64,000 nucleotides of DNA. Source: Streptomyces sp. 135 (GTDB lineage: Bacteria; Actinomycetota; Actinomycetes; Streptomycetales; Streptomycetaceae). The notes beneath the pieces were generated by a model, which saw nothing but the letters and a program-made list of their open reading frames with translations, had not been told where the DNA came from and ran no database searches. How positions within the stretch are numbered: the stretch's first letter is position 1; each line of letters begins with the position of its first letter. Made by a program: the position numbers and the translations under genes. The stretch covers positions 4,650,001 through 4,714,000 of the forward strand of contig NZ_CP075691.1 in the NCBI RefSeq assembly GCF_020026305.1, written 5' to 3'. Positions 24,849-33,171 of this stretch are shown here, one piece after another.

Positions 24849-26744
24849 TCACCTGGACCACTGCTGCGACGCCTTGCCGGACTGGCAGGTGGCGGCGGCT
24901 ACTCCGCCGCCGTAGGCCAGGTCCAGGCAGCCGCCGTTCGAGGTGCTCTTCAGGGTGCCGCTCGGGCCCCAGCGCCAGAGGCGGGCGGCGCCCTGCGTGC
25001 AGTCGCCGACGAAGACCGCCTGGCCGAGCATGTTGGCGACCAGGCAGCGGCCGGACTGCTTGTTGACCACCTTGAAGCTGTTGTTCTCCGCGCTCACCGT
25101 CTTCCAGTTGGCGCTGGGGTCGCCGCACGAGCCGTGGTCCGCGGCGCCGTAGACCTGGGTCAGGCAGGCGCCGTTGTCGGTGTTCTTCAGGCGGAAGGGG
25201 CCTGTGGTGGGGGTGGACGGTGCGTCGCCGTTGCTGTCGTCGTCGCTGCCGCCGTTGTCGTCGGGGGAGTCGGTGTCGGGGGGTGAGTCGCCGTTGTGGT
25301 CGGGGTCGGAGTCCCCGTTGCTTCCCTTGCCGTTGTTCCTGGATGGGCTCTTCGCGTCGCCGGGGCCCGAGTCGTCGCCGTTCGCGGCGTCGTCTTCTGT
25401 CTTGTCGTGCTTGTCGTGCGACGACTTGTCCTCGTCGTCCTTGGATTCGTCCTTCGGGTCTTTTCGGTTCTTCTCCGGCTTCTCCGTGGGGCTCTTCGGG
25501 GCCTTCTGGTCGTCCGACGGGGCCGTCGCCGAGACGGAGGGCGTCGAACCCGCCGCGCGGTCGGGAGTGCTGACGTACGGGAGGTTCTGGATGGCCAGTG
25601 TCGTGCCGGTGGCGATCACCACGGGGACCACGGCCATCAGGACGCGGGTGCGGCGGCGGCGGCGCTCGGGGCGGGCAGGTGCGGCGGCCGCGTCCGGGGT
25701 GGTCTCGGGTGTCGGGCCGTGCTGTGGCTGTGGCTGTGGGGCGGGAGCGTGGCCGGGCGGGGACGGGAGGGGTTCCGGCGGCGCGGGCGGGGTTCGCGCC
25801 GCGAAGGCCGCGCGGCCCGCCAGGCGGTCGGTGACCGGGGCCGGCCAGCGGGGCGGGGCGGTGGGGCCGTGTTGTGCGGCCAGGTCGAGCAGTTCCGCCG
25901 CCGTCGGGCGGCCCTCGGGGTCCTTGTCCAGGCACGTGTCGACGATCTCGGCCAACCGCGGGTCCAGCTCGCGCAGCGGGCCGAGGTCGGGGGCGTCGTG
26001 GACGATGCGGTAGAGCGGGCTGCCCTCGGCGCCGTCCTTGAACGGCCAGCGGCCGCTCGCCGCGTAGGCGACCAGCAGGCCCAGCGTGAAGATGTCGGAG
26101 GCCCTGGTCAACCGCCGCTTTCCGGAGGCCTGTTCGGGCGACATGTACGCCGGCGTGCCGACGATGAGGCCGGTCTGGGTCAGCTGGCTCTGCTCGGCGG
26201 CGCGGGCGATGCCGAAGTCGATGAGGGCGACGCCGTCGAGGGTCAGCATCACGTTCGACGGCTTGAGGTCCCGGTGCACCATGTCGCGGGCGTGGACGGA
26301 GGCCAGGCCAGCGGCCACCTCCCGCAGGAGCCGCCACAGGGAGTCGGCCGGCAACGGCCCTCCGTGCGGTTCGACGGCCTCGGCCAGGGTGATCCCGGGG
26401 ACGTACGCGGTGGCGAACCACGGCGGTTCCGCGGTGCGGTCGCTCGCGAGGAGCGGGGCGGTGGCCTCGGCCGGCAGGCGCGCGAGGTTGTCCATCTCCT
26501 GCCCGAAGCGGCGTACGAACCCCTCGTCCTCGGCGACGACGGACGCCAGCATCTGCTTGACGGCGGCGTACCGCCCGTCGACGACGCCGAGATACACCCG
26601 TCCCATGCCGCCGACCCCGAGGCGCCCCACCAGCGGGATCGAACCGATCCGCCGCGGATCCCGCTCGCGCAGCGGCTCGGCGCCGCTGCCCGTGAGGTCG
26701 AACCCGTCCTGTCCGCCTGCCCCGTCCACCGTCTCCCCGTTCAC
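24849..26744 (-). CDS. Transmembrane Ser/Thr protein kinase with extracellular ricin-type trefoil-like domain
   Basis: About 631 residues from GTG 26744 (GTG 26729 also possible). The kinase domain has LGVGGMGRVYLG (Gly loop), YAAVKQML (Lys), VHRDLKPSNVMLTLDG (catalytic loop), LIDFGIARA (DFG) and GTPAYMSPEQASG, all residues intact. A Pro-rich juxtamembrane stretch follows, then the single helix VLMAVVPVVIATGTTLAIQ and a long Asp/Ser/Lys-rich extracellular linker. The last ~115 residues have three cysteine-bearing NGACL/GRCLV/GGCLDL repeats and end QQWSR, resembling a QxW ricin-B trefoil. This layout suggests a carbohydrate- or wall-sensing receptor. It is divergent from tetR. Confidence 0.88.
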   Translation of the reverse strand: MNGETVDGAGGQDGFDLTGSGAEPLRERDPRRIGSIPLVGRLGVGGMGRVYLGVVDGRYAAVKQMLASVVAEDEGFVRRFGQEMDNLARLPAEATAPLLASDRTAEPPWFATAYVPGITLAEAVEPHGGPLPADSLWRLLREVAAGLASVHARDMVHRDLKPSNVMLTLDGVALIDFGIARAAEQSQLTQTGLIVGTPAYMSPEQASGKRRLTRASDIFTLGLLVAYAASGRWPFKDGAEGSPLYRIVHDAPDLGPLRELDPRLAEIVDTCLDKDPEGRPTAAELLDLAAQHGPTAPPRWPAPVTDRLAGRAAFAARTPPAPPEPLPSPPGHAPAPQPQPQHGPTPETTPDAAAAPARPERRRRRTRVLMAVVPVVIATGTTLAIQNLPYVSTPDRAAGSTPSVSATAPSDDQKAPKSPTEKPEKNRKDPKDESKDDEDKSSHDKHDKTEDDAANGDDSGPGDAKSPSRNNGKGSNGDSDPDHNGDSPPDTDSPDDNGGSDDDSNGDAPSTPTTGPFRLKNTDNGACLTQVYGAADHGSCGDPSANWKTVSAENNSFKVVNKQSGRCLVANMLGQAVFVGDCTQGAARLWRWGPSGTLKSTSNGGCLDLAYGGGVAAATCQSGKASQQWSR

Positions 26745-26850
26745 CGGCCGCCGGCCGGACCCGTGCCGTTCCCGTGCGCACCCCCGTCCGCACGGACGGA
26801 CACCGGCCCGGGCCGACCGGTGACCAGTGTGGACCATCGATCGGCCGGGT

Positions 26851-26878
26851 TGGAAGATCTTTCTAGAAAAGTATTCCA
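26851..26878. promoter_or_regulatory. 28-bp symmetric dyad operator, kinase/TetR spacer
   Basis: TGGAA-N4-TTTCTAGAAA-N4-TTCCA: a perfect 10-bp central palindrome (26860-26869) flanked symmetrically by TGGAA (26851) and TTCCA (26874). It is strikingly AT-rich in a ~72% GC background. It lies 64 bp before the TetR start and 107 bp from the kinase start, ideal for an autorepressing TetR dimer pair. Confidence 0.6.
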
Positions 26879-26941
26879 CTTCCGGTGGAGCGGAGGCGTT
26901 CGGTCCGCCTTGCTGGGCGGGGGTCTACGCTGGTGGGCACC

Positions 26942-27535
26942 ATGAGCCCCAAGCAACAACGTGGCGCGGAAACCGCCGAGCGCCTCCTGGACGCCGCCCT
27001 TCAGGTGTACGCCGACTCCGGGGAGCAGGGTGTCACCGTCAGCGCTCTCACCAAGGCGAGCGGCGTCAGCCTCGGCAGTCTCTACCACCACTTCGGCAGC
27101 GTCGACGGCCTGATGAACGCCCTGCTGCTGCGCTGGCTCGGACGTCTCCTCGGCGAGCTGGCCGCGGCCGTCGAGCGTTCCCGCACGGCGCGCGGTGGCG
27201 TCCGCGCGCTCGTGCGGACCTATCTGGCGTTCATCCAGGAGCACCCGGACGCCTCGCGGCTCCTGCACTCCTCCTATGCCGACCGGGTGGGGATGGCCCA
27301 CGCCAAGCAGCTGCGCGACGCCCAGGAGGCCCGGCTGTCGCCGCTGGCCGAGTGGGTGCGGCGGCACACGGAGTCGGGCGAGATCGCGCCGCTGGACGTG
27401 CCCATGGTCGAGGCGCTCGTCATGGGGCCGATCGTCGCGACCGCGCGCCGCCGGCTCTCCGGTCTGGACGACGTCGACCTCGGGCGGGCCGCGCGCGTTC
27501 TGCCGGATCGGATCTGGCGGTCGCTCACGCCCTGA
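26942..27535 (+). CDS. TetR-family transcriptional regulator
   Basis: 197 residues from ATG 26942 (MSPKQQRGAETAERLLDAAL). The HTH is classic: GVTVSALTKASGVSLGSLYHHFGSVDGLM (in part). The C-terminal ligand domain is helical with no recognisable effector signature (AFIQEHPDASRLLHSS). No strong ribosome site is seen, so translation may be leaderless or use the GGTGGGCACC just upstream. A large dyad at 26851-26878 is its likely operator, which would also control the divergent kinase. Confidence 0.9.
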   Translation: MSPKQQRGAETAERLLDAALQVYADSGEQGVTVSALTKASGVSLGSLYHHFGSVDGLMNALLLRWLGRLLGELAAAVERSRTARGGVRALVRTYLAFIQEHPDASRLLHSSYADRVGMAHAKQLRDAQEARLSPLAEWVRRHTESGEIAPLDVPMVEALVMGPIVATARRRLSGLDDVDLGRAARVLPDRIWRSLTP

Positions 27536-27622
27536 ATCCGTAAGGGATTCTACTTGCGGGACGTCGGCTCTCGTCATGGTCGAAAGTCCCGAACGTGGAG
27601 CGGGAGTTGAGATGCCGTCACC

Positions 27623-27640
27623 GATATGATCGATATCATC
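27623..27640. promoter_or_regulatory. AT-rich direct/inverted repeat before the response regulator
   Basis: GATATGATCGATATCATC contains two GATAT repeats 9 bp apart and an ATGAT/ATCAT dyad. It is the only AT-rich spot in the 146-bp spacer and lies 42 bp before ATG 27682. It may be an operator or a promoter -10 region. Confidence 0.35.
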
Positions 27641-27681
27641 TAGCGCATGACAGGCTCATCGACGCTCGGAACAAGGCCGGA

Positions 27682-28392
27682 ATGAACGTGGTTCGCGTAC
27701 TCGTCGTCGATGACCAGCCCGTGATCCGCGCCGGCCTGCGCGCATTGCTCGGCGCGGCCGACGACCTGGTGGTCGTGGGCGAGGCGGCCGACGGTGCGGA
27801 AGCGGTCGGAATGGCCAGGGAACTCGCCCCGGACGTGGTACTCCTCGACCTGCGCATGCCGGGGGTCGACGGAATTGACGCGACGCTTCAGCTGGCGCGT
27901 TCCATGCCTTCCGCGCGGGTCCTCGTGCTGACCAACCATGACTCGGACGAAGCGGTCCTCGACGCATTCCGGGCGGGGGCGGCGGGGCTTCTCCTGAAGA
28001 CGTCGACGCCTCGGGAGATCGTCTCGTCCGTGCGTTCCGTGGCGGCCGGCGCGAGCGTTCTCTCGTACGCCGTGATGAAACGTCTCGTCGGTCGGACCGC
28101 ACCGGTCACGCGAATTCCGAGGGCGTCCGAACTGGCCGCGAAGGTCGCCTCGTTCGGGGAGAGTGAAGTGAAGGTGCTCGCGCTGGTCGGCGCCGGAATG
28201 AGCAACAAGGAGATATCCGCGGCGCTGCATCTGTCGCTGACCAGCGTCAAGACGTATGTCTCGCGGATCCTGCGGCGGCTCGGCCTCGACAACCGGACGC
28301 AGGCGGCGATCCTCGCGTATGAGCTGGGGCTTTCCGAGGCGGGGAGCGCGGCGGGGGTGACTCCGGCGCTCGTCGGGCCCGACGAAAGTTGA
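27682..28392 (+). CDS. NarL/FixJ-family response regulator (orphan)
   Basis: 236 residues. Receiver domain: VLVVDDQPVIRAGLRALLG (acidic pair), phospho-acceptor Asp in DVVLLDLRMPGVDG, LTNHDSDEA and the Lys in LLLKTSTPREI. After a ~25-residue linker the LuxR-type HTH reads GESEVKVLALVGAGMSNKEISAALHLSLTSVKTYVSRILRRLG. No histidine kinase is adjacent, so the partner must be elsewhere or the protein acts atypically. ATG 27682 or GTG 27688 are possible starts. A sigma-factor-like gene lies 110 nt downstream in the same orientation. Confidence 0.9.
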   Translation: MNVVRVLVVDDQPVIRAGLRALLGAADDLVVVGEAADGAEAVGMARELAPDVVLLDLRMPGVDGIDATLQLARSMPSARVLVLTNHDSDEAVLDAFRAGAAGLLLKTSTPREIVSSVRSVAAGASVLSYAVMKRLVGRTAPVTRIPRASELAAKVASFGESEVKVLALVGAGMSNKEISAALHLSLTSVKTYVSRILRRLGLDNRTQAAILAYELGLSEAGSAAGVTPALVGPDES

Positions 28393-28502
28393 GGGCAGTT
28401 GTCTCCCTATGGTGCGACCTGTCCACTTTGGAGGGGCATGGCGTTGTTCGGGGCACGGAACGCTGAATCGGGGCGCGTTCCGCACAACCGAGAGGTGACG
28501 CC

Positions 28503-29360
28503 GTGCAGGTCGAGAGAGCCGCGGAAGTCGAGAGAGCCGCGGAAGTCGAGAGAGTTGACCGCTTCGGGGACGCCGCGTTGTGCGAACGGGTGCGGCGAGG
28601 AGATCCGCGGGCATTCCACGCGTTGTGGGAGCGGCATCTGCGTACGGCGCGGCAATGCGCTCTGCGCTGTACGCACGGCAGTACGGCCGACGCCGAGGAC
28701 GCCGTTTCCGAGGCGATGCTCGGCCTGTTGCAGGCATTGCGCGGCGGTCACGGTCCGGTCGGGAACGTCGCGGCGTATGTGAGGGTCTCCGTACGCCATG
28801 CGGCCGCCCGTACCACCGAACGGCGCCGGCGTGAGATTCCCGTCGCCGAACTTCCCGACCGGCCCGGCGAGAATTCCTGCCGGGTCACCGCGCACTTCGA
28901 CGCCGCCTGCGCGCGGGAGGCGTTTCTCGGTCTTTCAGAGCAACGCCGCACCGCGATACGGCTCTTCGCCCTGGAGGAGAAAAGCGCGGGACACGTCGGT
29001 GACCGGCTCGGTATCGCCGCCACCGCCGCGTCCTCTTTCGTCTACCGGTCCAAAGAGGCGCTGCGCGCGGGCTTTCTGCGCCGCCACGTGAATCCCGCCA
29101 GCGCGGAATGCGCCGAGGTGATGGACCGGGTCGTGGCGGTCTTGCGGGGGCGTTCCCCGCGGCGGCACACCGCGGCCGTCCTCGCTCATCTGCGGGGTTG
29201 CGCGGCGTGCCGGGAGGGGCAGCGGCAGCTGTCTTACGTCAACGCGGGGCTGCCGCGGGGCGGGAGCCGGGGTGGGCGCCGGGGTGGCGGTGAGGCGGCT
29301 GCCGCCCGCCGCCCCACGGGTCCCTCGTCTGAAGCGGGACCCCAGGGGTCCCTCGCCTGA
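28503..29360 (+). CDS. ECF-like sigma factor with cysteine motif in the C-terminal extension
   Basis: 285 residues from GTG 28503 after GAGAGGTGAC. The first 18 codons are a repeat (VERAAE twice) encoded by an 18-bp direct repeat. The sigma-2 region is ALCERVRRGDPRAFHALWERH then STADAEDAVSEAMLGLLQAL, and the sigma-4 region LGLSEQRRTAIRLFALEEKSAGHVGDRLGIAATAASSFVYRSKEALR (in part) fits ECF/SigJ-like HTH. The C-terminus carries HTAAVLAHLRGCAACREGQ, an H-x-x-x-C-x-x-C zinc-binding pattern as in anti-sigma factors. The sigma/anti-sigma-like fusion suggests self-control. The 3' end carries two hairpins. Confidence 0.78.
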   Translation: MQVERAAEVERAAEVERVDRFGDAALCERVRRGDPRAFHALWERHLRTARQCALRCTHGSTADAEDAVSEAMLGLLQALRGGHGPVGNVAAYVRVSVRHAAARTTERRRREIPVAELPDRPGENSCRVTAHFDAACAREAFLGLSEQRRTAIRLFALEEKSAGHVGDRLGIAATAASSFVYRSKEALRAGFLRRHVNPASAECAEVMDRVVAVLRGRSPRRHTAAVLAHLRGCAACREGQRQLSYVNAGLPRGGSRGGRRGGGEAAAARRPTGPSSEAGPQGSLA

Positions 29361-29370
29361 GGCGGACCCC
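29318..29370. terminator. Twin hairpins between convergent genes
   Basis: Hairpin 1: GGGTCCC (29318-29324)/GGGACCC (29336-29342). Hairpin 2: GGGGTCC (29345-29351)/GGACCCC (29364-29370) with an inner CCTC/GAGG stem. The two are a 27-bp imperfect tandem repeat. They overlap the last codons of the sigma gene and could terminate transcription from both sides. Confidence 0.6.
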
Positions 29371-29390
29371 CGCGCCCGCCCCGCCCCGCC

Positions 29391-30635
29391 TCAGGCGAAG
29401 AGCCGTCGCCACGTCTCAGGGCCGGGGTAACCGTCCGCGTCTCTGCCGCGCCAGCCCTGGGCCCGCTGGAACGCCTCCACGTTGCGGCGGTCGGCCTCCG
29501 ACCACGCGGGGCCAGGCCCCTGCGTGTAGTGCTTGCCGTAACCCTTCTTCACCAAGCGCTTGCCCAACTCCGTGACATGGGCGTTCGACTGGCCGGGCCG
29601 GAAGTAGCGCCCGCCGGGGAAGGCGGTCGCCGAGCCCGTCGAGCCGCCCGAGCCGCCGCCGATGTCCCGCCCCTTTCCCTCCACCAGATACCGCCACGTC
29701 GCCGGGCCCGGAATGCCGTCCGCCTCGGCGCCCTGCCAGCCCTGCGCCTTCTGGAAGGCCTGCGTCGCCCTGCGGTCCGCGTCCGACCAGCGGGGCCCCG
29801 GGCCGACCTGGTAGAAACGGCCGCCGCCACGCTTGACCAGCATGCGGCCGAGTTCGGTGACGTGGCCGCCCGAGGCGCCGGGACCGAAAGCGGACGCGCC
29901 GGGGAAGGCCGTGCCGGAGGACCCGCCGCCGCCGGAGCCGCCGTCCTCCGCCACGTACTTGTAGCGGTACGGGACATAGCCGCCGGAATGGTTCCAGTAC
30001 GCGTACGGGGTGGTCCTCTTCAGCGTGTGCGGGCGCGTCTGCTCGTACGCCACGTACCGCGTCTTCGACGAGTCCGTCCAGCCGCCGAAGATCGTCACGT
30101 GCGAGCCGGCGGCGGGATTCGACGGGTTGTGGAACAGCAGCATGTCGCCCGGCTTCAACTGGCTCTTGCCGATCCGCACGCCGTACGCGGCGAGGCTGCC
30201 CGTCCACTGGTTGCTGCCGAGGCCCCACGCCATCGAGACGAAGCCCGAGCAGTCCTTGCGGTAGCCCTGGTAGTACGCGCTCATGCTGTACGACACCCGG
30301 GCGTCGACCCAGGTCTGGGCGCGGGCCAGGATCTGCGCACGCGTCAGCCGCATCGGCGCCGGTGCCGAGTGGGTCGCCGCCTGCTGCGCGAACAGCGGGC
30401 CCGGCGCGCCTTGCCCTGGCGGCAGCGGGTTCTGCGTGGCGACCGGGGGCTGCGCCAGCGCGTGGGCGGCGCCCGTGCCCGCGCCCGTCAGGACCGCGCC
30501 GAGCGCCACCACGGCCGCGGCGCGCGTACTGGCGCGCGAGCCGCCGCTCGCTCGCAGTGCGAGCCGCTCCCGCGCGCAGCCCGGGCAGGGGCAGTCGCGC
30601 GTCACGGGTATCTCGTCGAAGACCGGGGTACTCAC
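29391..30635 (-). CDS. Secreted NlpC/P60-like cell-wall protein with two peptidoglycan-binding-like repeats
   Basis: From GTG 30635 (VSTPVFDEIPV, preceded by GGAGGGCGAT) the protein has 414 residues. ATG 30647 is the alternative. A CPCPGC cysteine cluster precedes the hydrophobic segment STRAAAVVALGAVLTGAGTG (export signal or anchor). The catalytic module has YRKDCSGFVSMAWGLG (Cys), AGSHVTIFGGW (His) and an ordered GDMLLFHN loop, as in NlpC/P60 amidases or endopeptidases. The C-terminus has two matching repeats, each ending EAFQRAQGWRGRDADGYPGP-like, that are peptidoglycan-binding-type. It likely remodels or binds the wall. It is divergent from the cupin gene. Confidence 0.82.
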   Translation of the reverse strand: MSTPVFDEIPVTRDCPCPGCARERLALRASGGSRASTRAAAVVALGAVLTGAGTGAAHALAQPPVATQNPLPPGQGAPGPLFAQQAATHSAPAPMRLTRAQILARAQTWVDARVSYSMSAYYQGYRKDCSGFVSMAWGLGSNQWTGSLAAYGVRIGKSQLKPGDMLLFHNPSNPAAGSHVTIFGGWTDSSKTRYVAYEQTRPHTLKRTTPYAYWNHSGGYVPYRYKYVAEDGGSGGGGSSGTAFPGASAFGPGASGGHVTELGRMLVKRGGGRFYQVGPGPRWSDADRRATQAFQKAQGWQGAEADGIPGPATWRYLVEGKGRDIGGGSGGSTGSATAFPGGRYFRPGQSNAHVTELGKRLVKKGYGKHYTQGPGPAWSEADRRNVEAFQRAQGWRGRDADGYPGPETWRRLFA

Positions 30636-30824
30636 ATCGCCCTCCATGGGGTCGAACGGGGAGAAATAGGGCTGATGTGGAGAGGGAGTGGTGAGGTGCG
30701 TCCTCATGACGCCGTTCGGGGGGATTTCTTTTCGGGGGGTTTCTTCGCGACGGGCTTTGTTCGCCGCGCGGTCAGTCGCATGGGCAGTCGCACGGGTATG
30801 AGACGTGCCGCTGCCGGGGACTTC

Positions 30825-30840
30825 TTCGACCATGGTCGAA
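30825..30840. promoter_or_regulatory. 16-bp palindrome around the cupin start codon
   Basis: TTCGACCATGGTCGAA is a perfect 16-bp palindrome containing the ATG at 30832. It could be an operator overlapping the start or an RNA hairpin hiding the start codon. Confidence 0.35.
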
Positions 30841-31428
30841 AAAGTCGAGCGAGCTGAGCTGGCCGAGCGGGTCGAGACAGTTGAACGGGTCGAGACAGCT
30901 GACGAAGTCGCCGCGCGGCACGGGCTGCGGCCCCTGCCGGTGGAGGGCGGCCTGTTCCGGCGGACCTGGGTGGGGCCGCCCGACGCCGACGGCCGCCCGG
31001 CCGGCTCCGCGATCCTCGTCCTCCTGACCACCGCGCCCGGGGACTTCTCCGCCCTGCACCGCCTGCCCACCGACGAGGTCTGGCACTTCTACGAGGGCGA
31101 CGCCCTGGAACTGCTGCTCCTGGCACCCGACGGCACGGACCGCCTCGCCGTGCTGGGGCGGGCCGGGTGCGTACAGCTAGTCGTCCCGGCGGGGACGTGG
31201 ATGGGGGCGAGGGTGGCGCCCGGCCCGGACGACGGTGGGCGCTACGGGTGGTCGCTGTTCGGGACGACGATGGCGCCCGGTTTCCTGTCCGAGGACTACG
31301 AAGGCGGGGACCCGGACGAGCTGGCCGCGCGGTATCCGGGACGGGCGCGGCTCATCCGGGAGCTGTGCAGGCCGGGGGAGCCGGTGCGGATGGGACGGGA
31401 AGGAGCGGCGGGGGGCTTCGATGCGTGA
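30832..31428 (+). CDS. Cupin-fold protein (DUF985/cupin_5-like)
   Basis: 198 residues from ATG 30832. The N-terminus is a short Glu/Val/Arg repeat (VEKVERAELAERVETVERV) that looks helical. The beta-barrel core has FSALHRLPTDEVWHFYEGDALELLLL, the cupin_5 signature with His and Glu ligand candidates, then VVPAGTWMGARVAPG and WSLFGTTMAPGF. Cupin_5 proteins are uncharacterised enzymes or sugar-binding proteins. It overlaps the following SDR gene by 8 nt (start 31421), implying an operon. Substrate is unknown. Confidence 0.82.
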   Translation: MVEKVERAELAERVETVERVETADEVAARHGLRPLPVEGGLFRRTWVGPPDADGRPAGSAILVLLTTAPGDFSALHRLPTDEVWHFYEGDALELLLLAPDGTDRLAVLGRAGCVQLVVPAGTWMGARVAPGPDDGGRYGWSLFGTTMAPGFLSEDYEGGDPDELAARYPGRARLIRELCRPGEPVRMGREGAAGGFDA

Positions 31429-32236
31429 CGAGGGGGTGGTTGGAGGTGGGCGCGAGGTGTGGCGGGACGAGAGTCTGCCGCGGTTGGACGGGCGCGTCGC
31501 TCTCGTCACCGGGGGCAGCGGAGACATCGGTGCCGGGATCGCCCGGCGGTTCGCGCAGGCCGGGGCGGCGGTCGTGGTGCACTTCCGGCGGGGCGAGAGC
31601 CGGGCCCGGGAGCTGGTCGAGCGGATCGGGGCGGCGGGCGGTGACGCCGTCGCCCTGGGGGCGGACCTGACCCGGGAGGAGGAGTGCCACCGCCTCGTCG
31701 AGGCCGCGTACGCCTGGCGGGGCCGCCTGGACGCGCTGGTCAACAACGCCGGGATCCAGCCCCTGCGGGACCTCGCGGACCTGACGGCCGCGGAGTGGCG
31801 GCAGCTCTCCGACGCAAACGTGACCAGCGCCTTCTGCTGCACCCAGGCCGCCGCGGACCTCATGTCCCGGCAGGACGGCGGCGGCACGGTCACGCACATC
31901 GCGTCCATCGAGGGCTCGCACCCCGCCCCCGGCCACGCGCACTACAGCGCGTCCAAGGCGGCCCTGATCATGTTCGCCCGCTCGGCGGCCCTGGAGTACG
32001 GGCCGCGCGGCATCCGTGTCAACAGCGTCTCGCCCGGCCTCATCGACCGGCCGGGCCTCGCCGAACAGTGGCCGCAGGGCGTGGAGCGGTGGGGGCGGGC
32101 CGCGCCGCTCGGGCGGCTCGGACGGCCCGAGGACATCGGCGACGCGTGTGTGTTCCTCGCCTCGGACGCCGCGTCCTGGATCACGGGTACGGATCTGGTG
32201 GTGGACGGCGGGGTGGGGGCGCGGCCCACCTGGTAG
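31421..32236 (+). CDS. Short-chain dehydrogenase/reductase
   Basis: 271 residues from ATG 31421, overlapping the cupin stop. Classical SDR motifs: TGGSGDIGAGIARRF (cofactor loop), VNNAGIQPL (NNAG), HIASIEGSH (Ser) and HYSASKAALI (YxxxK). It ends in VNSVSPGLIDRPG and ITGTDLVVDGGVGA, typical of FabG-like reductases. Arg after beta-2 (HFRRGESRA) suggests NADP(H) preference. Substrate unknown; operon pairing with a cupin suggests sugar or polyketide-derived small-molecule metabolism. Confidence 0.9.
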   Translation: MRDEGVVGGGREVWRDESLPRLDGRVALVTGGSGDIGAGIARRFAQAGAAVVVHFRRGESRARELVERIGAAGGDAVALGADLTREEECHRLVEAAYAWRGRLDALVNNAGIQPLRDLADLTAAEWRQLSDANVTSAFCCTQAAADLMSRQDGGGTVTHIASIEGSHPAPGHAHYSASKAALIMFARSAALEYGPRGIRVNSVSPGLIDRPGLAEQWPQGVERWGRAAPLGRLGRPEDIGDACVFLASDAASWITGTDLVVDGGVGARPTW

Positions 32237-32310
32237 GGCACCGCCAGATGCCCTGGCGGCGGCCCTGGTCTCTGCCTTGGTCGCCGCCTTGCCCGCCGCC
32301 CTGCCCGGCG

Positions 32311-33144
32311 TCAGCGGTCCAGGTAGGGCGCGGTTGCCGGGAGGCGGGTCAGCCAGGTGTGGACCGCGGCGTTGAATTCGGCGGGGCGTTCCAGGTTCGG
32401 CAGGTGCGCTGCTCCCTCGACGACGCACAGCGCGGAGTCGGGCAGCGCGGCGTGCATGGCCTCGGCGTCGGAGACCGGCGTGTACGTGTCGTCGCGGCCG
32501 ACGACCACGAGGGACGGCACGGCGACGCGGGCCAGCATGGCGCGGTAGTCGGGGCGTTCGGCCCGGCCGCGCAGGGCGGCGGCGGCTCCCTCGGGCGGGG
32601 CGGCCAGCATCATGCGGTGGACGTACGCGGACGCCTCCGCGTTGTACGGGGCCACCATCTTGTCCCGCACCTCGTCCGCGTACCCCTTCATGCCCTCGGC
32701 GAGGAGCCGGTCCGCCTGGGCGTTGCGGGTGGCCTTGCCCTGCGGGGTCTCCGCCGCGGGGAAGGTGTCGGCCAGGAGGAGGCCCGTGAGGCGTTCCGGG
32801 AACAGGCGGTGGCACTCCATGACGAGCTGCCCGCCCATCGAGAGGCCGCCGAGCGCGAACTCCCGTACGCCCAGGTGGTCCAGGAGCGCGGCGACGTCCT
32901 CGGCGAAGGTGGCGAAGGCCGTGGTGCCGGGGACGACGGTCGACTCGCCGTAGCCGCGGAGGTCCGGGGTGACGACGCGGTGCGTCCCGGCGAACGCCTC
33001 GCGCTGCGGGGCCCACATGGAGCGATCGAAGGGGTGGCCGTGGAGGAGGACGAGGGTGGGGCGGGACGCGGCGGCGGAGCCGGCCTCGGCGTCGCCCGTG
33101 TCGTCGTAGCCGATGGTGACGCCGTTGAGCTGTGCGGGTGCCAT
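32311..33144 (-). CDS. Alpha/beta-hydrolase
   Basis: 277 residues, no signal peptide. LVLLHGHPFDRSMW holds the HG oxyanion motif, FALGGLSMGGQLVME the nucleophile Ser, VVVGRDDTYTPV the Asp and VEGAAHLPNLERP the His. All catalytic residues are present. Relatives include 3-oxoadipate enol-lactonase and general esterases; substrate cannot be set. It is divergent from the MocR-type regulator and its promoter holds that regulator's probable direct-repeat operator, so it may be a MocR target. Confidence 0.9.
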   Translation of the reverse strand: MAPAQLNGVTIGYDDTGDAEAGSAAASRPTLVLLHGHPFDRSMWAPQREAFAGTHRVVTPDLRGYGESTVVPGTTAFATFAEDVAALLDHLGVREFALGGLSMGGQLVMECHRLFPERLTGLLLADTFPAAETPQGKATRNAQADRLLAEGMKGYADEVRDKMVAPYNAEASAYVHRMMLAAPPEGAAAALRGRAERPDYRAMLARVAVPSLVVVGRDDTYTPVSDAEAMHAALPDSALCVVEGAAHLPNLERPAEFNAAVHTWLTRLPATAPYLDR

Positions 33145-33171
33145 GAGGGGAGGCTAGGTGGCGCCAACTGG

